From contig NZ_KE384141.1 of the NCBI RefSeq assembly GCF_000424145.1, positions 23,456-87,455 on the forward strand: a stretch of 64,000 bases of DNA, given 5' to 3'. The notes beneath the pieces were generated by a model, which was not told the DNA's origin, did not search any database, and saw only the letters and a list, made by a program, of their open reading frames with translations. Origin of the DNA: Butyrivibrio sp. AC2005 (GTDB taxonomy: Bacteria; Bacillota; Clostridia; Lachnospirales; Lachnospiraceae). This document shows, piece by piece, positions 41,056 to 49,858 of the stretch. How positions within the stretch are numbered: position 1 is the first letter of the stretch; each line of letters opens with the position of its first letter. The position numbers and the translations under genes were made by a program.

Positions 41056-42995
41056 TGGCAGAGGAAAGAGTAAAAGAAGTTAGAGGCCCCGGTAATCGTC
41101 ATATGCGCGGAGGCCCGAGACCTAAGATAAAAAATCCCGGCAAGCTTTTCATGAGACTTATGTCTTATGTGTTCAAGGATTACGGAATTCATATGGTGCT
41201 CGTAGTTGGATGTATCATCCTTTCGGTTGTGGCAAGTGTTCAGGGAACAATGTTTACAAAGACACTTATCGATACTTACATCACACCTCTGATAGGACAG
41301 GCAAATCCCGATTACGGACCGCTTGCGGGAGCAATCAGAAACGTAATTGTTTTCTATGCAGTCGGTGTTGTAGCTGCTTTTGTTCAGGCGAGACTGATGA
41401 TTTATGTTGGACAGGGAACTCTTCGTAATCTTAGAATAGAGCTTTTTAACCACATGGAATCACTCCCTATCAAGTATTTTGACACTCATGCCCGTGGCGA
41501 CATAATGTCAATTTATACAAACGATATAGATACACTAAGACAGATGATTTCAATGAGTATTCCTCAGCTTTTAAACAGTGCGATTACTATTGTCAGTGTA
41601 TTTGTTTCAATGCTCATTCTCAGTGTTCCGCTTACTATAGTGACACTTATCATGGTTGCACTTATGATTTTCCTTTCGGCAAAGGCAACAGGAGCTTCAG
41701 GTAAAAACTTCGTGGCTCAGCAGAAAAATCTGGGTGCTCTCAATGGTTACATCGAGGAAATGATGACAGGACAGAAGGTTATCAAGGTGTTCTGCCATGA
41801 GGAAGATACAATAAAGAAATTTGATGAGCTTAATGAGGAACTTTACCAGAGTGCATATAAGGCTAATGCTTATTCCGGAATTCTGGGGCCTATAAATGCA
41901 CAGCTCGGTAACTTGAGCTATGTTGTATGCGCGATTGTCGGTGGTGCCATAGCGCTGAACCAGTACCTTGGGTTTACAGTTGGAGGACTTGCAAGCTTCC
42001 TTACTTTCAACAAGAGCTTTTCAATGCCTATAAATCAGGTGTCCATGCAGTTTAACAGTATTATCATGGCACTTGCGGGAGCAGAGCGTATTTTCAATCT
42101 TCTTGATGAGAAGCCTGAGGATGATGATGGTTATGTTCTTCTTGTTAACGCTAAGGAAGAGAATGGCCAGATAGTAGAGTCTTCTGAATTTACAGGAAAA
42201 TGGGCCTGGAAGCATTACCACAAGGCAGAGGGTACAACAACCTATCAGCCCATGGAAGGTGATGTTACTTTCAATGATGTGGACTTTGGATATACAGATG
42301 AAAAAATCGTTCTCCACAATATCCTTCTCCATGCTAAGCCGGGACAGAAGGTTGCTCTTGTCGGTTCGACCGGTGCAGGAAAGACTACAATCACAAACCT
42401 GATAAACCGCTTCTATGATATTCAGGATGGAAAGATCAGATACGACAACATAAACGTAAACAAGATTAAGAAGGCTGATCTTAGAAGATCACTGGGAATG
42501 GTACTTCAGGATACACATCTGTTTACGGGAACGGTTGCAGAGAACATCCGCTATGGAAAACTGGATGCGACAGATGAAGAGGTTAAGGCAGCAGCTAAGC
42601 TTGCCAACGCACATGGCTTCATTAAGCGTCTTCCTGAAGGGTACAATACTATGCTTACCGGAGACGGTGCGAACCTTTCTCAGGGACAGCGTCAGCTCCT
42701 TGCTATTGCTCGTGCAGCAATCGCCAACCCGCCTGTACTTATCCTTGATGAGGCTACAAGCTCCATCGATACACGTACCGAGAAAATTGTCCAGGATGGT
42801 ATGGATAAGCTGATGCATGGACGTACAACCTTCGTAATCGCCCATCGTCTTTCAACCGTTAAGAACTCCGATGTCATTGTAGTTCTTGAACAGGGCAGAA
42901 TAGTCGAAATGGGTAACCATGAAGAACTTCTTGGACTTAAACAGAGATACTATCAGTTATATACAGGAAATAAGCCGGAGATGGTTACGGCATAA
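41055..42995 (+). CDS. ABC exporter half-transporter, catalytic subunit
   Basis: A 646-residue partner with six membrane segments and a canonical ATPase domain: Walker A G437-S-T-G-A-G-K-T444, signature NLSQGQRQLL, Walker B D565-E566. Between the membrane domain and the ATPase is an insertion of about 45 residues (around EENGQIVESSEFTGKWAWK), which lengthens the protein over typical half-transporters. The basic N-terminus of about 35 residues is likely cytoplasmic. Cargo unknown. Confidence 0.95.
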   Translation: MAEERVKEVRGPGNRHMRGGPRPKIKNPGKLFMRLMSYVFKDYGIHMVLVVGCIILSVVASVQGTMFTKTLIDTYITPLIGQANPDYGPLAGAIRNVIVFYAVGVVAAFVQARLMIYVGQGTLRNLRIELFNHMESLPIKYFDTHARGDIMSIYTNDIDTLRQMISMSIPQLLNSAITIVSVFVSMLILSVPLTIVTLIMVALMIFLSAKATGASGKNFVAQQKNLGALNGYIEEMMTGQKVIKVFCHEEDTIKKFDELNEELYQSAYKANAYSGILGPINAQLGNLSYVVCAIVGGAIALNQYLGFTVGGLASFLTFNKSFSMPINQVSMQFNSIIMALAGAERIFNLLDEKPEDDDGYVLLVNAKEENGQIVESSEFTGKWAWKHYHKAEGTTTYQPMEGDVTFNDVDFGYTDEKIVLHNILLHAKPGQKVALVGSTGAGKTTITNLINRFYDIQDGKIRYDNINVNKIKKADLRRSLGMVLQDTHLFTGTVAENIRYGKLDATDEEVKAAAKLANAHGFIKRLPEGYNTMLTGDGANLSQGQRQLLAIARAAIANPPVLILDEATSSIDTRTEKIVQDGMDKLMHGRTTFVIAHRLSTVKNSDVIVVLEQGRIVEMGNHEELLGLKQRYYQLYTGNKPEMVTA

Positions 42996-43032
42996 AAATC
43001 AGGAGGCTGTCAAACGACAGCCTCTGATTTTG
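42994..43032. terminator. Bidirectional terminator between convergent genes
   Basis: AAAATCAGGAGGCTGTC pairs with GACAGCCTCTGATTTT around loop AAAC, with A- and T-runs on both sides. The minus-strand diguanylate cyclase gene ends inside it: its stop codon occupies 43010-43012. Confidence 0.9.
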
Positions 43033-44518
43033 TATTGCTAATAAGCTCATCTATTGCGGCTTTAAATGAACCTATCTTTTCTGTTGAGAAGAAAACGCGG
43101 TCTGCTCCGGATTCACGGGCCTCCATGAATGAATCTTCATCGGATGCAACAGCGATAACGGGAATGTGCTTGAATCCGGCACGTTCCTTGATGTAGTGAA
43201 CAACCTGGTCACCTGATATCTTTTCAAGATCAAGATCAACGATTACAAGGCGTATATTATCATGATACTGGCTGAGATTAGTCAGAGCTACATCACCGCT
43301 GTGCGCCTCGATTATCGAATATCGTTCAGAGGCATTGGTAACAAAAGGTGCCGAGCGTGGATTGTTTTCCGGAGAGGCAAGCAATATAAGCGGCTTGCCA
43401 TAGGTTTCTGTTTTTGGAATTATCCAGGAGCTTACGCAGTTTTTACCCATTACCTTGGACTGGTACAGGGCATCGTCAGCCATTCTGAATACTTCGCCCA
43501 TTGGATGATCTCCTGTATCGATGATTGCACCGATACTTAGTGTGAAAGGAGTACCGGTTCCAAGATCAAGATCCATAAGCATCATCTGCAGACTTCTGCA
43601 GCGCATCTCCACCAAATCCAGGCGGGCGATACCCGGCATGAAGACCATAAATTCATCACCGCCAAAACGGCCGATAAAATCCGAGGAACGGAAATTTTTG
43701 CGTAGCAGATCACCAATGTTTGACAGAAGCTGATCGCCTACATTGTGTCCGAAGTTGTCGTTTACATGCTTGAAATTATCCACATCAATTACGCACATAC
43801 CACAGGGCTCGCCGGGCTTTCTTCTCTCAAAATAGGTATTGATGGAGGAGAGGAAAGCGCCTTTATTAAGAAGATAAGTAAGCTTATCTATGGTGCTTAT
43901 TTTTGTCAGCTCATCAATGGCAAGACCTTCCTTTGCACGGGATACAAGGATTATCTGAGCGCAGAGAACGGAGGGGATGTACGATGCAAAGGCCAGGTAG
44001 ACATCCCTTAAGAATATTTCGTGTGGTTTGTAAAAAAAAGAGGCAGTGCAGAAAATTATAAGAAGTATAAATTCAAAGAGCCCATACATGTAGATCCTGG
44101 CAATGTAGACTGTCGGGAATACCATTAAAAACAGAGGAAACCACACCGCCTGCATTCCCGGATCTGCCGTCATATCCCTGTAAATAAAGATTATGAACAG
44201 GAAAAAGTAGAAAATAAGGCATAAAGAGTCAGTGACAACAGGCGTGATGTTATCCTTTGTTCTTGTAAAGAGATTGATCAAAAAGTAAATGGCAAGGAAT
44301 GGTATTAACAAAACATGGGCCAGACTAAGTCTGAAATCAGGCACGACAAGATAAGCAATGATAATCATCGCCACACTGACCATGGAAATATACATGCAGG
44401 ATTTTCTAAGCGAATATCTGTTGCTTTCGCAGATGGAAACCTTGCACTTATCAAAGTATTCACGGATGAGTTTATATTCTTTTTTCAGGCTGTAATCACT
44501 TAAATCCAAATGCGCCAT
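43010..44518 (-). CDS. Membrane GGDEF protein with C-terminal receiver-like domain
   Basis: The 502-residue protein has about six membrane segments (about 42-195), then a GGDEF domain with intact signature G286-G-D-E-F290 and a metal-site Asp in MCVIDVDNFKHVND. It should make cyclic di-GMP. Residues from about 370 form a receiver-like fold with a candidate phospho-acceptor in RLVIVDLDLEK and a conserved-type VIAVASDED. The order GGDEF then REC at the C-terminus is the reverse of the common REC-GGDEF arrangement. It lies 45 bases beyond the pseudopilin genes on the same strand, probably as the last gene of that operon. Confidence 0.9.
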   Translation of the reverse strand: MAHLDLSDYSLKKEYKLIREYFDKCKVSICESNRYSLRKSCMYISMVSVAMIIIAYLVVPDFRLSLAHVLLIPFLAIYFLINLFTRTKDNITPVVTDSLCLIFYFFLFIIFIYRDMTADPGMQAVWFPLFLMVFPTVYIARIYMYGLFEFILLIIFCTASFFYKPHEIFLRDVYLAFASYIPSVLCAQIILVSRAKEGLAIDELTKISTIDKLTYLLNKGAFLSSINTYFERRKPGEPCGMCVIDVDNFKHVNDNFGHNVGDQLLSNIGDLLRKNFRSSDFIGRFGGDEFMVFMPGIARLDLVEMRCRSLQMMLMDLDLGTGTPFTLSIGAIIDTGDHPMGEVFRMADDALYQSKVMGKNCVSSWIIPKTETYGKPLILLASPENNPRSAPFVTNASERYSIIEAHSGDVALTNLSQYHDNIRLVIVDLDLEKISGDQVVHYIKERAGFKHIPVIAVASDEDSFMEARESGADRVFFSTEKIGSFKAAIDELISNTKSEAVV

Positions 44519-44563
44519 ATTTTACCTCAAGCGTAAACGTGTTTCTTCAGAAAATAAATCCAA

Positions 44564-44962
44564 TCATTTTAATACAGGTAAGGATTCATCTAAAATTACA
44601 TCATCAGTGTGGGTTACCACTTTCCATTCAGCTATCTCGTAAGAGTTTTCGCTATCTTCCGAGGAAGGTCTTATACATACATCCAAAGTCTGAAACTGAC
44701 TTAAGGGAATACTCCTTTTTATATCACCTTTTCCATGAGAACCATTGCGAAGTCCGGGCTCATTTTCCGCAATAAATCCGTTTGCCTCATGACAGGCTTT
44801 GTAATACGAAACCGATCGCTCATACATCTTTTTACTGAGCACATAATCTGCTCTTGAGTTCACCAGTGTGAGAGCAGCAAAGGAAATAAGGCTGAGTACC
44901 AAAAAAATGAGGAGCACGGAGGCTGCGCCGATATGGGTGCTGTAAACAGGATTACGTTTCAT
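44564..44962 (-). CDS. Pseudopilin-like membrane protein
   Basis: A 132-residue protein with a short basic N-terminus, one membrane segment (about 12-34) and an extracytoplasmic domain with two Cys (KACHEANG and DVCIRP). The layout matches a minor pilin or type II pseudopilin, though no clear prepilin cleavage motif is present. I start at ATG 44962, where GGAGG is 9 bases upstream; the ATG two codons earlier is too close. The start overlaps the previous gene's end. Last of four similar genes. Confidence 0.75.
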   Translation of the reverse strand: MKRNPVYSTHIGAASVLLIFLVLSLISFAALTLVNSRADYVLSKKMYERSVSYYKACHEANGFIAENEPGLRNGSHGKGDIKRSIPLSQFQTLDVCIRPSSEDSENSYEIAEWKVVTHTDDVILDESLPVLK

Positions 44963-45539
44963 ATGCATCGTCCTCCATTATTCCGATGTAATAGTCCGTG
45001 AATCTGTCTGAAATAATACTTGGATTATTCTCCTCCGGAATGTGATCAATTATTGTGCTGTCTTCCATTTTTAAAATTACAATTTCTCCGACTAACGCAT
45101 TGCCATTCATAAGAGAGGTATTAGCTGAGGTGTCTGCATAAACCTCTGCAGCAGGAAGCTTTGATATGCAAAGAAGGAGCTCATATTTTGCATTTTCCAA
45201 AGCGCCATTTTCAGTGGGGAAGTTTATAAGCTCCCAGTCTTCATCAAAAAACATAACAAGGGTTCCGACCTCCGGGTTATCCTCGTAGGAGACAATAACA
45301 ATGGAACTGTCTGAAAAGAAGTCGGCGATTGAGTGAAGACTTCCATGCATACCATGAAACGTCTCAGAGACATTCTGCGTCCAGAGCACGGAATTGTTCA
45401 TCTCGACAGAGGCTTCCGAGAGCATATGAGCTTTTACAAAAAGCTGCACGCAGATAGCCCCTGATATCGAGAAAAACAGGATCGCTATGATGAGCTCCAT
45501 TAGAAAGAGACTCGTTTTACTGTGTTGTGCCCGGTTCAT
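44952..45539 (-). CDS. Type IV prepilin-like protein
   Basis: The 195-residue protein has the clearest prepilin N-terminus of the set: a short basic leader, then SLFLMELIIAILFFSISG with Glu at the +5 position of a possible mature protein, the residue needed for pilin assembly. The rest (about 40-195) is an acidic extracytoplasmic domain. AGGAGAC precedes the ATG. It overlaps the next gene by 11 bases. Its role is probably as a minor pseudopilin. Confidence 0.8.
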   Translation of the reverse strand: MNRAQHSKTSLFLMELIIAILFFSISGAICVQLFVKAHMLSEASVEMNNSVLWTQNVSETFHGMHGSLHSIADFFSDSSIVIVSYEDNPEVGTLVMFFDEDWELINFPTENGALENAKYELLLCISKLPAAEVYADTSANTSLMNGNALVGEIVILKMEDSTIIDHIPEENNPSIISDRFTDYYIGIMEDDAYET

Positions 45540-45548
45540 ATATAAGTA

Positions 45549-46037
45549 TTAGTCTCCTGATCGTTTGGCGGTTATAAAGGTAAGGTCTTCTCCGCTGGTA
45601 AGTGTGATGGTTATTTCCAAAAGTCCGTTACTTCTTGAGGTTACAAGAAAATCTTCTATATCCATTATCTTCTGACCGGATTCCGGCGGGAGTTCACCGG
45701 CGTCAGCCCTGGCAAAGAGTTCCATCAGTGCGCCGTCGTAATCGTAAAGATAGGTTACGTAGGGAGTATCACCAATGGTTGTATCTATGCGGATGGCCCC
45801 GGATTTGTTGAAGATATCGGTACTGATACTTCCCTCGGAATCATATTGCCGCAGTTTTTCGGTTATATATGCATAGGCCGTGCGCCTGTCATAGCTTTTT
45901 GTGAGAGTGTCCACACCGCGTTTGTAAATACTTGAGCCAAGGGCAATCAGCATCAGCGCTCCCATTGCGAACAGGAAAAGGAGTGCTATTACAAAAAGCA
46001 TATCCACGGTATGTCTGCTTTCCATATTTTTCTTCAT
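45549..46037 (-). CDS. Pseudopilin-like protein, resembles DUF4860
   Basis: The 162-residue protein has one N-terminal membrane segment (about 13-35) and a soluble extracytoplasmic domain containing RRTAYAYITEKLRQYD and VTYLYDYDGALMELFA. It resembles DUF4860 proteins encoded beside type II-like secretion genes in Clostridia (from memory, moderate confidence). It overlaps the preceding gene by 4 bases and is 9 bases from the next. Confidence 0.75.
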   Translation of the reverse strand: MKKNMESRHTVDMLFVIALLFLFAMGALMLIALGSSIYKRGVDTLTKSYDRRTAYAYITEKLRQYDSEGSISTDIFNKSGAIRIDTTIGDTPYVTYLYDYDGALMELFARADAGELPPESGQKIMDIEDFLVTSRSNGLLEITITLTSGEDLTFITAKRSGD

Positions 46038-46393
46038 GGATTAACACCTATGAACTTTTTACCTTTTCGTATTATGGTCACATCCGGATATATATTGGAT
46101 GCGATGGGTCGGTAGTCTACAAAAAACAAATCCTTGTTATAAACAAGAGCATAGTGCTCCTCAAGGTACTCGAGGCTCGGAGGATAGATGCCTTCTAAGG
46201 AGTAGCATTGTACAATGTCTCGCTCTATAGCTGTATACAGGCTGTCCTCCTGCTTATCCAAAGTGCTGTCGCTTATTTGTGTTACTCCTATGAAAAAAAA
46301 CACCACGACCGCAACAAGGATAACAGTGGGGATAATGAATCCAAGCACTCCGGACATAAAACTTTCTTTTTTTCTTAAAGTAATTTCTTCCAT
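46034..46393 (-). CDS. Small pilus-associated membrane protein
   Basis: The 119-residue protein has a membrane segment at about 16-38 and an extracytoplasmic part in which a Cys-containing CYSLEGIYPPSLEYLEEHY resembles the pattern seen in pseudopilin-like proteins of other Lachnospiraceae. It is 6 bases after gspF and overlaps the next gene (ATGA), so translation is coupled. Confidence 0.75.
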   Translation of the reverse strand: MEEITLRKKESFMSGVLGFIIPTVILVAVVVFFFIGVTQISDSTLDKQEDSLYTAIERDIVQCYSLEGIYPPSLEYLEEHYALVYNKDLFFVDYRPIASNIYPDVTIIRKGKKFIGVNP

Positions 46394-46399
46394 ATATCA

Positions 46400-47452
46400 T
46401 TAACCTATTGACGACATTATTCCCATAAGAGGAAGTATTACTGACAACAGGATGAGACCGACAATAAGTGACAGAATGATAACAAGTGTAGGCTCCAGGA
46501 TGGAGATGAAGTTATACATTTTTCGCTGAGTCTCATCGGCGTATTTTCTTGCTATCTGCTTCATTACGGTGTCCATGGAACCTGACTGGAAACCTATTGC
46601 GACCATCCTTGAGTAAAATTTGTTAAATATACCTGCTTCCTGGAGAGCTTCAGGAAAACTGTCACCTGAAGCAATAAGGGAGCGGCAGGTGTCTATCTTT
46701 ACGGCCATTTCCTTGTACTCAACAAGCTTACTCACAAGTCGCAGTCCCTCATAGGTATCCATTCCGCTTGATAATGTGAGAACCATACCATTGGCAAATC
46801 TGGCGGTGGATATCTCACTATAGATTTTTCTGATGGGCGGAATATGCATTCCTATCGATCTGAAAAGTGAGTGACCTTTAGCTGTTTTTACAAAGAAAAT
46901 GCATGCGCCTGAAAAGAGCACCATAATTATTATGAAAACAATGGAGTATCTGTTCAGTGCGTTTCCAATGGACATAAGGGACCTTGAAAATGAATTCATA
47001 CTTGTTCCAAGCTGGGCAAATACCTGCCCGAAAATCGGCAGCACCTGTGTGATAAGAACTATGATTACGACAATCATCATACCTATCATGATAAGAGGAT
47101 AGGAGATGGCACTACTGATATTGTTTCTTATCGTATCCTCCTGCTCGTAATAATCCGCCAGTGAATCCATGACAAGATCGAGATTACCGGACTCTTCACC
47201 TATGGTTACCATGTGAATGACATAACCCGGAAAGGCACCGGACATCTGCAGGGCGATATGGAATTTTTCACCTGAACTGAGAATCTGTGAAATTGTTCTA
47301 AGAGTTGAATCGTCATCATCCAGTTTGAAATCCTGAAGCATGATTTCGATTCCCTCCAGAGGCGCAATTCCTGCCTTTATAAGCAGAGCCATCTGCCTGC
47401 AAAAAACAGAAATCTCATAATCATTTAAGACTTTATTGGTCTTCGTTTTCAT
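46400..47452 (-). CDS. Type II secretion / type IV pilus inner-membrane platform protein (GspF/PilC)
   Basis: The 350-residue protein has two T2SSF repeats, each with a cytoplasmic helical domain (first about 15-115: FCRQMALLIKAGIAPLEGIEIM) and membrane segments (about 118-150, 170-195 and 320-345). GspF forms the platform that the GspE/PilB ATPase turns during pilus or pseudopilus assembly. No such ATPase and no prepilin peptidase are encoded in the window, so these must act from elsewhere or the system differs. It sits 12 bases after the transglutaminase gene and leads the four pseudopilin-like genes. Confidence 0.93.
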   Translation of the reverse strand: MKTKTNKVLNDYEISVFCRQMALLIKAGIAPLEGIEIMLQDFKLDDDDSTLRTISQILSSGEKFHIALQMSGAFPGYVIHMVTIGEESGNLDLVMDSLADYYEQEDTIRNNISSAISYPLIMIGMMIVVIIVLITQVLPIFGQVFAQLGTSMNSFSRSLMSIGNALNRYSIVFIIIMVLFSGACIFFVKTAKGHSLFRSIGMHIPPIRKIYSEISTARFANGMVLTLSSGMDTYEGLRLVSKLVEYKEMAVKIDTCRSLIASGDSFPEALQEAGIFNKFYSRMVAIGFQSGSMDTVMKQIARKYADETQRKMYNFISILEPTLVIILSLIVGLILLSVILPLMGIMSSIG

Positions 47453-47464
47453 TTGTGAGTGCTC

Positions 47465-48619
47465 CTAATAAATATACTTCCTCTGATAATTCTTCCCATC
47501 ACCGATAAAGTTCGCAAGCTTCTCCGTATCCGTCGTGGACGCGAAGGTCGGATCCATAAGCGACCATTCTTTTCCGTCAAACTTGATCATTCCGTTTACC
47601 CAACCAATATCGGTTATATATGTACTGATCCAGGCGTGATAAGCAGTTCCGGCGTAGCCGACCTCCATTCTCGTCGGAATCCTCTGCGAGCGGAGCATAG
47701 CTGTCATCAGAACCGCATAGTCAAGGCAGATACCTTTTCCTGTGGTAAGTACCTCGTCCACATCAGGAATGTAACCACTCTGTACACTTTCAGCCTCCTC
47801 GTAGTCATAAGTAAGACTGCTAATCAGGGCGTTGTACACGTTTGAAACTACATCCAGGTCACTGTTAGCGGTATAGGCCAGGTACTCGCTGTAGGCGATG
47901 GCCTGATTACCTTCGTTGAAGTCCACATACTGATTTGGATACAGGAAGGGCAGGAACTTGTCCTCTATTGTCACGGTCACCTTTTTGGAAAATGCTGTTA
48001 CATACTGAGTAGCAGCAAGATTCTCATATACACAGATAAGATATTCACCGTCTCCTGCCTGCAGAGGGAAAACCTCCTCCTTACCTCCGTCAACAGCGAG
48101 GTTATATGTATAAACTATTTCGTCGGGACCGGTTATTCTTAGCTTTACTTTCTTCGAATCTCCGGTGTATTTGACGATGATGTAGCCGTCTTCTGCGTTG
48201 GTTATGTCAACCATTGTTATGTCGTTTTGAAGAATATCCTTTCTTCCAGGTGTTGGTCTTAAACATACCGGAGTGTTATCGCGGGAGCCTTTTACCAGAC
48301 CTGATACATCATAGGTTTCCCTGTTTGCCATGGCCTTTGCGGCCATCGCTCTTTCTTCGCTAATGACCGGTCCGCTCGGAAGAATAAGGAGCAGTAGGGG
48401 TGAGAAAAAGATGAAAACAAGCATGGCAAGACAGGCAAAAATCCTAAGGGTAAAGGGTTCTGTAAAAAAGCGCTCTTTTACAGGGGGGCTTTTTGAATTA
48501 CCGTCTTCTGACAGAAAATCAGGATCCTTGCCATTGGCATAAAGGACATCTATCAAAATTCCGGAGGCCTCATCATCGCCTATATGAAATTTGTTTGCGC
48601 GGTTTTTTATGTATTTCAT
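47465..48619 (-). CDS. Membrane-anchored transglutaminase-like protein
   Basis: The 384-residue protein has a cytoplasmic N-terminus (about 1-50), one membrane segment (about 55-80) and an extracytoplasmic region ending in a transglutaminase-like domain. The Cys-His-Asp triad is in TGKGICLDYAVL, YHAW and LMDPTF. Such domains act as proteases, peptidases or crosslinking enzymes, often on surface proteins. It overlaps the sigma-factor gene by 4 bases and precedes gspF by 12. The context suggests it processes or crosslinks the pseudopilins or their cargo; this is inference. Confidence 0.88.
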   Translation of the reverse strand: MKYIKNRANKFHIGDDEASGILIDVLYANGKDPDFLSEDGNSKSPPVKERFFTEPFTLRIFACLAMLVFIFFSPLLLLILPSGPVISEERAMAAKAMANRETYDVSGLVKGSRDNTPVCLRPTPGRKDILQNDITMVDITNAEDGYIIVKYTGDSKKVKLRITGPDEIVYTYNLAVDGGKEEVFPLQAGDGEYLICVYENLAATQYVTAFSKKVTVTIEDKFLPFLYPNQYVDFNEGNQAIAYSEYLAYTANSDLDVVSNVYNALISSLTYDYEEAESVQSGYIPDVDEVLTTGKGICLDYAVLMTAMLRSQRIPTRMEVGYAGTAYHAWISTYITDIGWVNGMIKFDGKEWSLMDPTFASTTDTEKLANFIGDGKNYQRKYIY

Positions 48620-49113
48620 AGCGTTTCGGCTCTGGACATTTTCCGCAACTGAAGCATATGCTCACGCGCCAGGGAAAGCGTCCTTAAAACATGGCTTTTT
48701 CTTAAATGTAGTGCACCTGCAATTTCCTTATCAGTCAGACCTGTAAAGTCATGAAGGAAAAAAATCTGTCTCTCAAAAAAAGGAAGCGATAAAAGCTCCT
48801 CAGGATGAAGGAGAGAGTACAGGTCAGTCCTGGTTCCGGCGACAGCCCGCTGATAACAGACGTCAAAGGCAATGCGTCTTATCCATGCCGGAAAAAGTGC
48901 CGGATCCTTGAGCTTTAAAATGTTTCTCAGGGCTATTGAATAAATCTCTTCAACAGCCTGCAGGGTCTCTTTTTCATCATCCATGATATACCTGCAATAG
49001 TTGTAGGTGTCATCCACAGTGAGGCAGTAGAGCTCAGCAAAGCTTTCTGTATCATCATTCCATGCACCAAGCACAAGTTTTCTGATTTTTGAATTGGTAT
49101 CACGTTTCAGCAT
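48616..49113 (-). CDS. ECF-type RNA polymerase sigma factor
   Basis: The 165-residue protein has a sigma region 2 (about 15-75, around FAELYCLTVDDTYNYCRYI) and a region 4 helix-turn-helix (about 115-155: LTDKEIAGALHLRKSHVLRTL). No anti-sigma factor with a zinc motif is adjacent; the membrane-anchored transglutaminase-like protein follows directly, and its cytoplasmic N-terminus could serve that role, though no such motif is seen. I start at ATG 49113 with AAAGGA upstream. It presumably drives this operon or its missing ATPase partner genes. Confidence 0.85.
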   Translation of the reverse strand: MLKRDTNSKIRKLVLGAWNDDTESFAELYCLTVDDTYNYCRYIMDDEKETLQAVEEIYSIALRNILKLKDPALFPAWIRRIAFDVCYQRAVAGTRTDLYSLLHPEELLSLPFFERQIFFLHDFTGLTDKEIAGALHLRKSHVLRTLSLAREHMLQLRKMSRAETL

Positions 49114-49135
49114 GCCTGTTTTCCTTTGGTTATAG

Positions 49136-49858
49136 TTACACCAGTATCTTTGGGCTTTCTTCAAAGCGCTTATAAGCATTTGTTATCAGTGTATAGAAAT
49201 GATCTGCATTGACTTCTGTTTCCAAAATGCTTGCATATTCAAGCTCTATGGCACATTCCGGACTAATAGTGTTGTGGTTGTGTATCCTTCTTTCCAAATC
49301 GCTTATGAAGGCATCCACGGCGTTGTGGTCACAGCCTTCTATTACTACGAGGAATTCGTTTCCGCTGTTTCTTCCGATCAGTCCGTACTGTGTGCCGACG
49401 GACTCAAGAATAGCGCAGAAATCGGAGATGACTTTATCGCCTCCGGATCTTCCGCTCTTCTCATTTATTTCTTTCAGGTTTTTTATTACCAATAGCACAC
49501 ATCCAAGTCCCACGAGCTTAGATGGAGTGTCATATTTTTGAGATATTCGGTCAATGCTGTATCTGTTTGGCAGACCCGTAAGCTTATCAAGAAAGGCCAG
49601 GTCGTTAAGATCACGGGCGATTTCAGTATTTTTCTTTAACAAAATAAAATCCATGAGTATATTCACAAATCCTGTCAGAAGGCAAATCCAGGTAATAAAA
49701 AATGTTGTGAGAAAGAACTTGTCATGTACAATCTGGCTGCGAAAATCCTTGTTGACGATAAGGATTGTAAAGTATAAACAGGCCAGGATTATGAATATTG
49801 TCATGATAATTGTTTTTGTTAAGCGTAGCTTTTTTACAAGCTTTTTTCTTGTTGGCAT
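49136..49858 (-). CDS. Membrane protein with degenerate GGDEF domain
   Basis: The 240-residue protein has two membrane segments (about 15-37 and 50-73) and a GGDEF-like domain starting LDKLTGLPNRYS. The signature is S165-G-N-E-F169 instead of GGDEF, and the metal-binding Asp segment is VIKNLKEIN without the usual Asp. Catalysis is therefore unlikely, and a role in binding cyclic di-GMP or partner proteins is more plausible. It is the first gene of the pseudopilin operon, 22 bases before the sigma factor start. Confidence 0.88.
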   Translation of the reverse strand: MPTRKKLVKKLRLTKTIIMTIFIILACLYFTILIVNKDFRSQIVHDKFFLTTFFITWICLLTGFVNILMDFILLKKNTEIARDLNDLAFLDKLTGLPNRYSIDRISQKYDTPSKLVGLGCVLLVIKNLKEINEKSGRSGGDKVISDFCAILESVGTQYGLIGRNSGNEFLVVIEGCDHNAVDAFISDLERRIHNHNTISPECAIELEYASILETEVNADHFYTLITNAYKRFEESPKILV

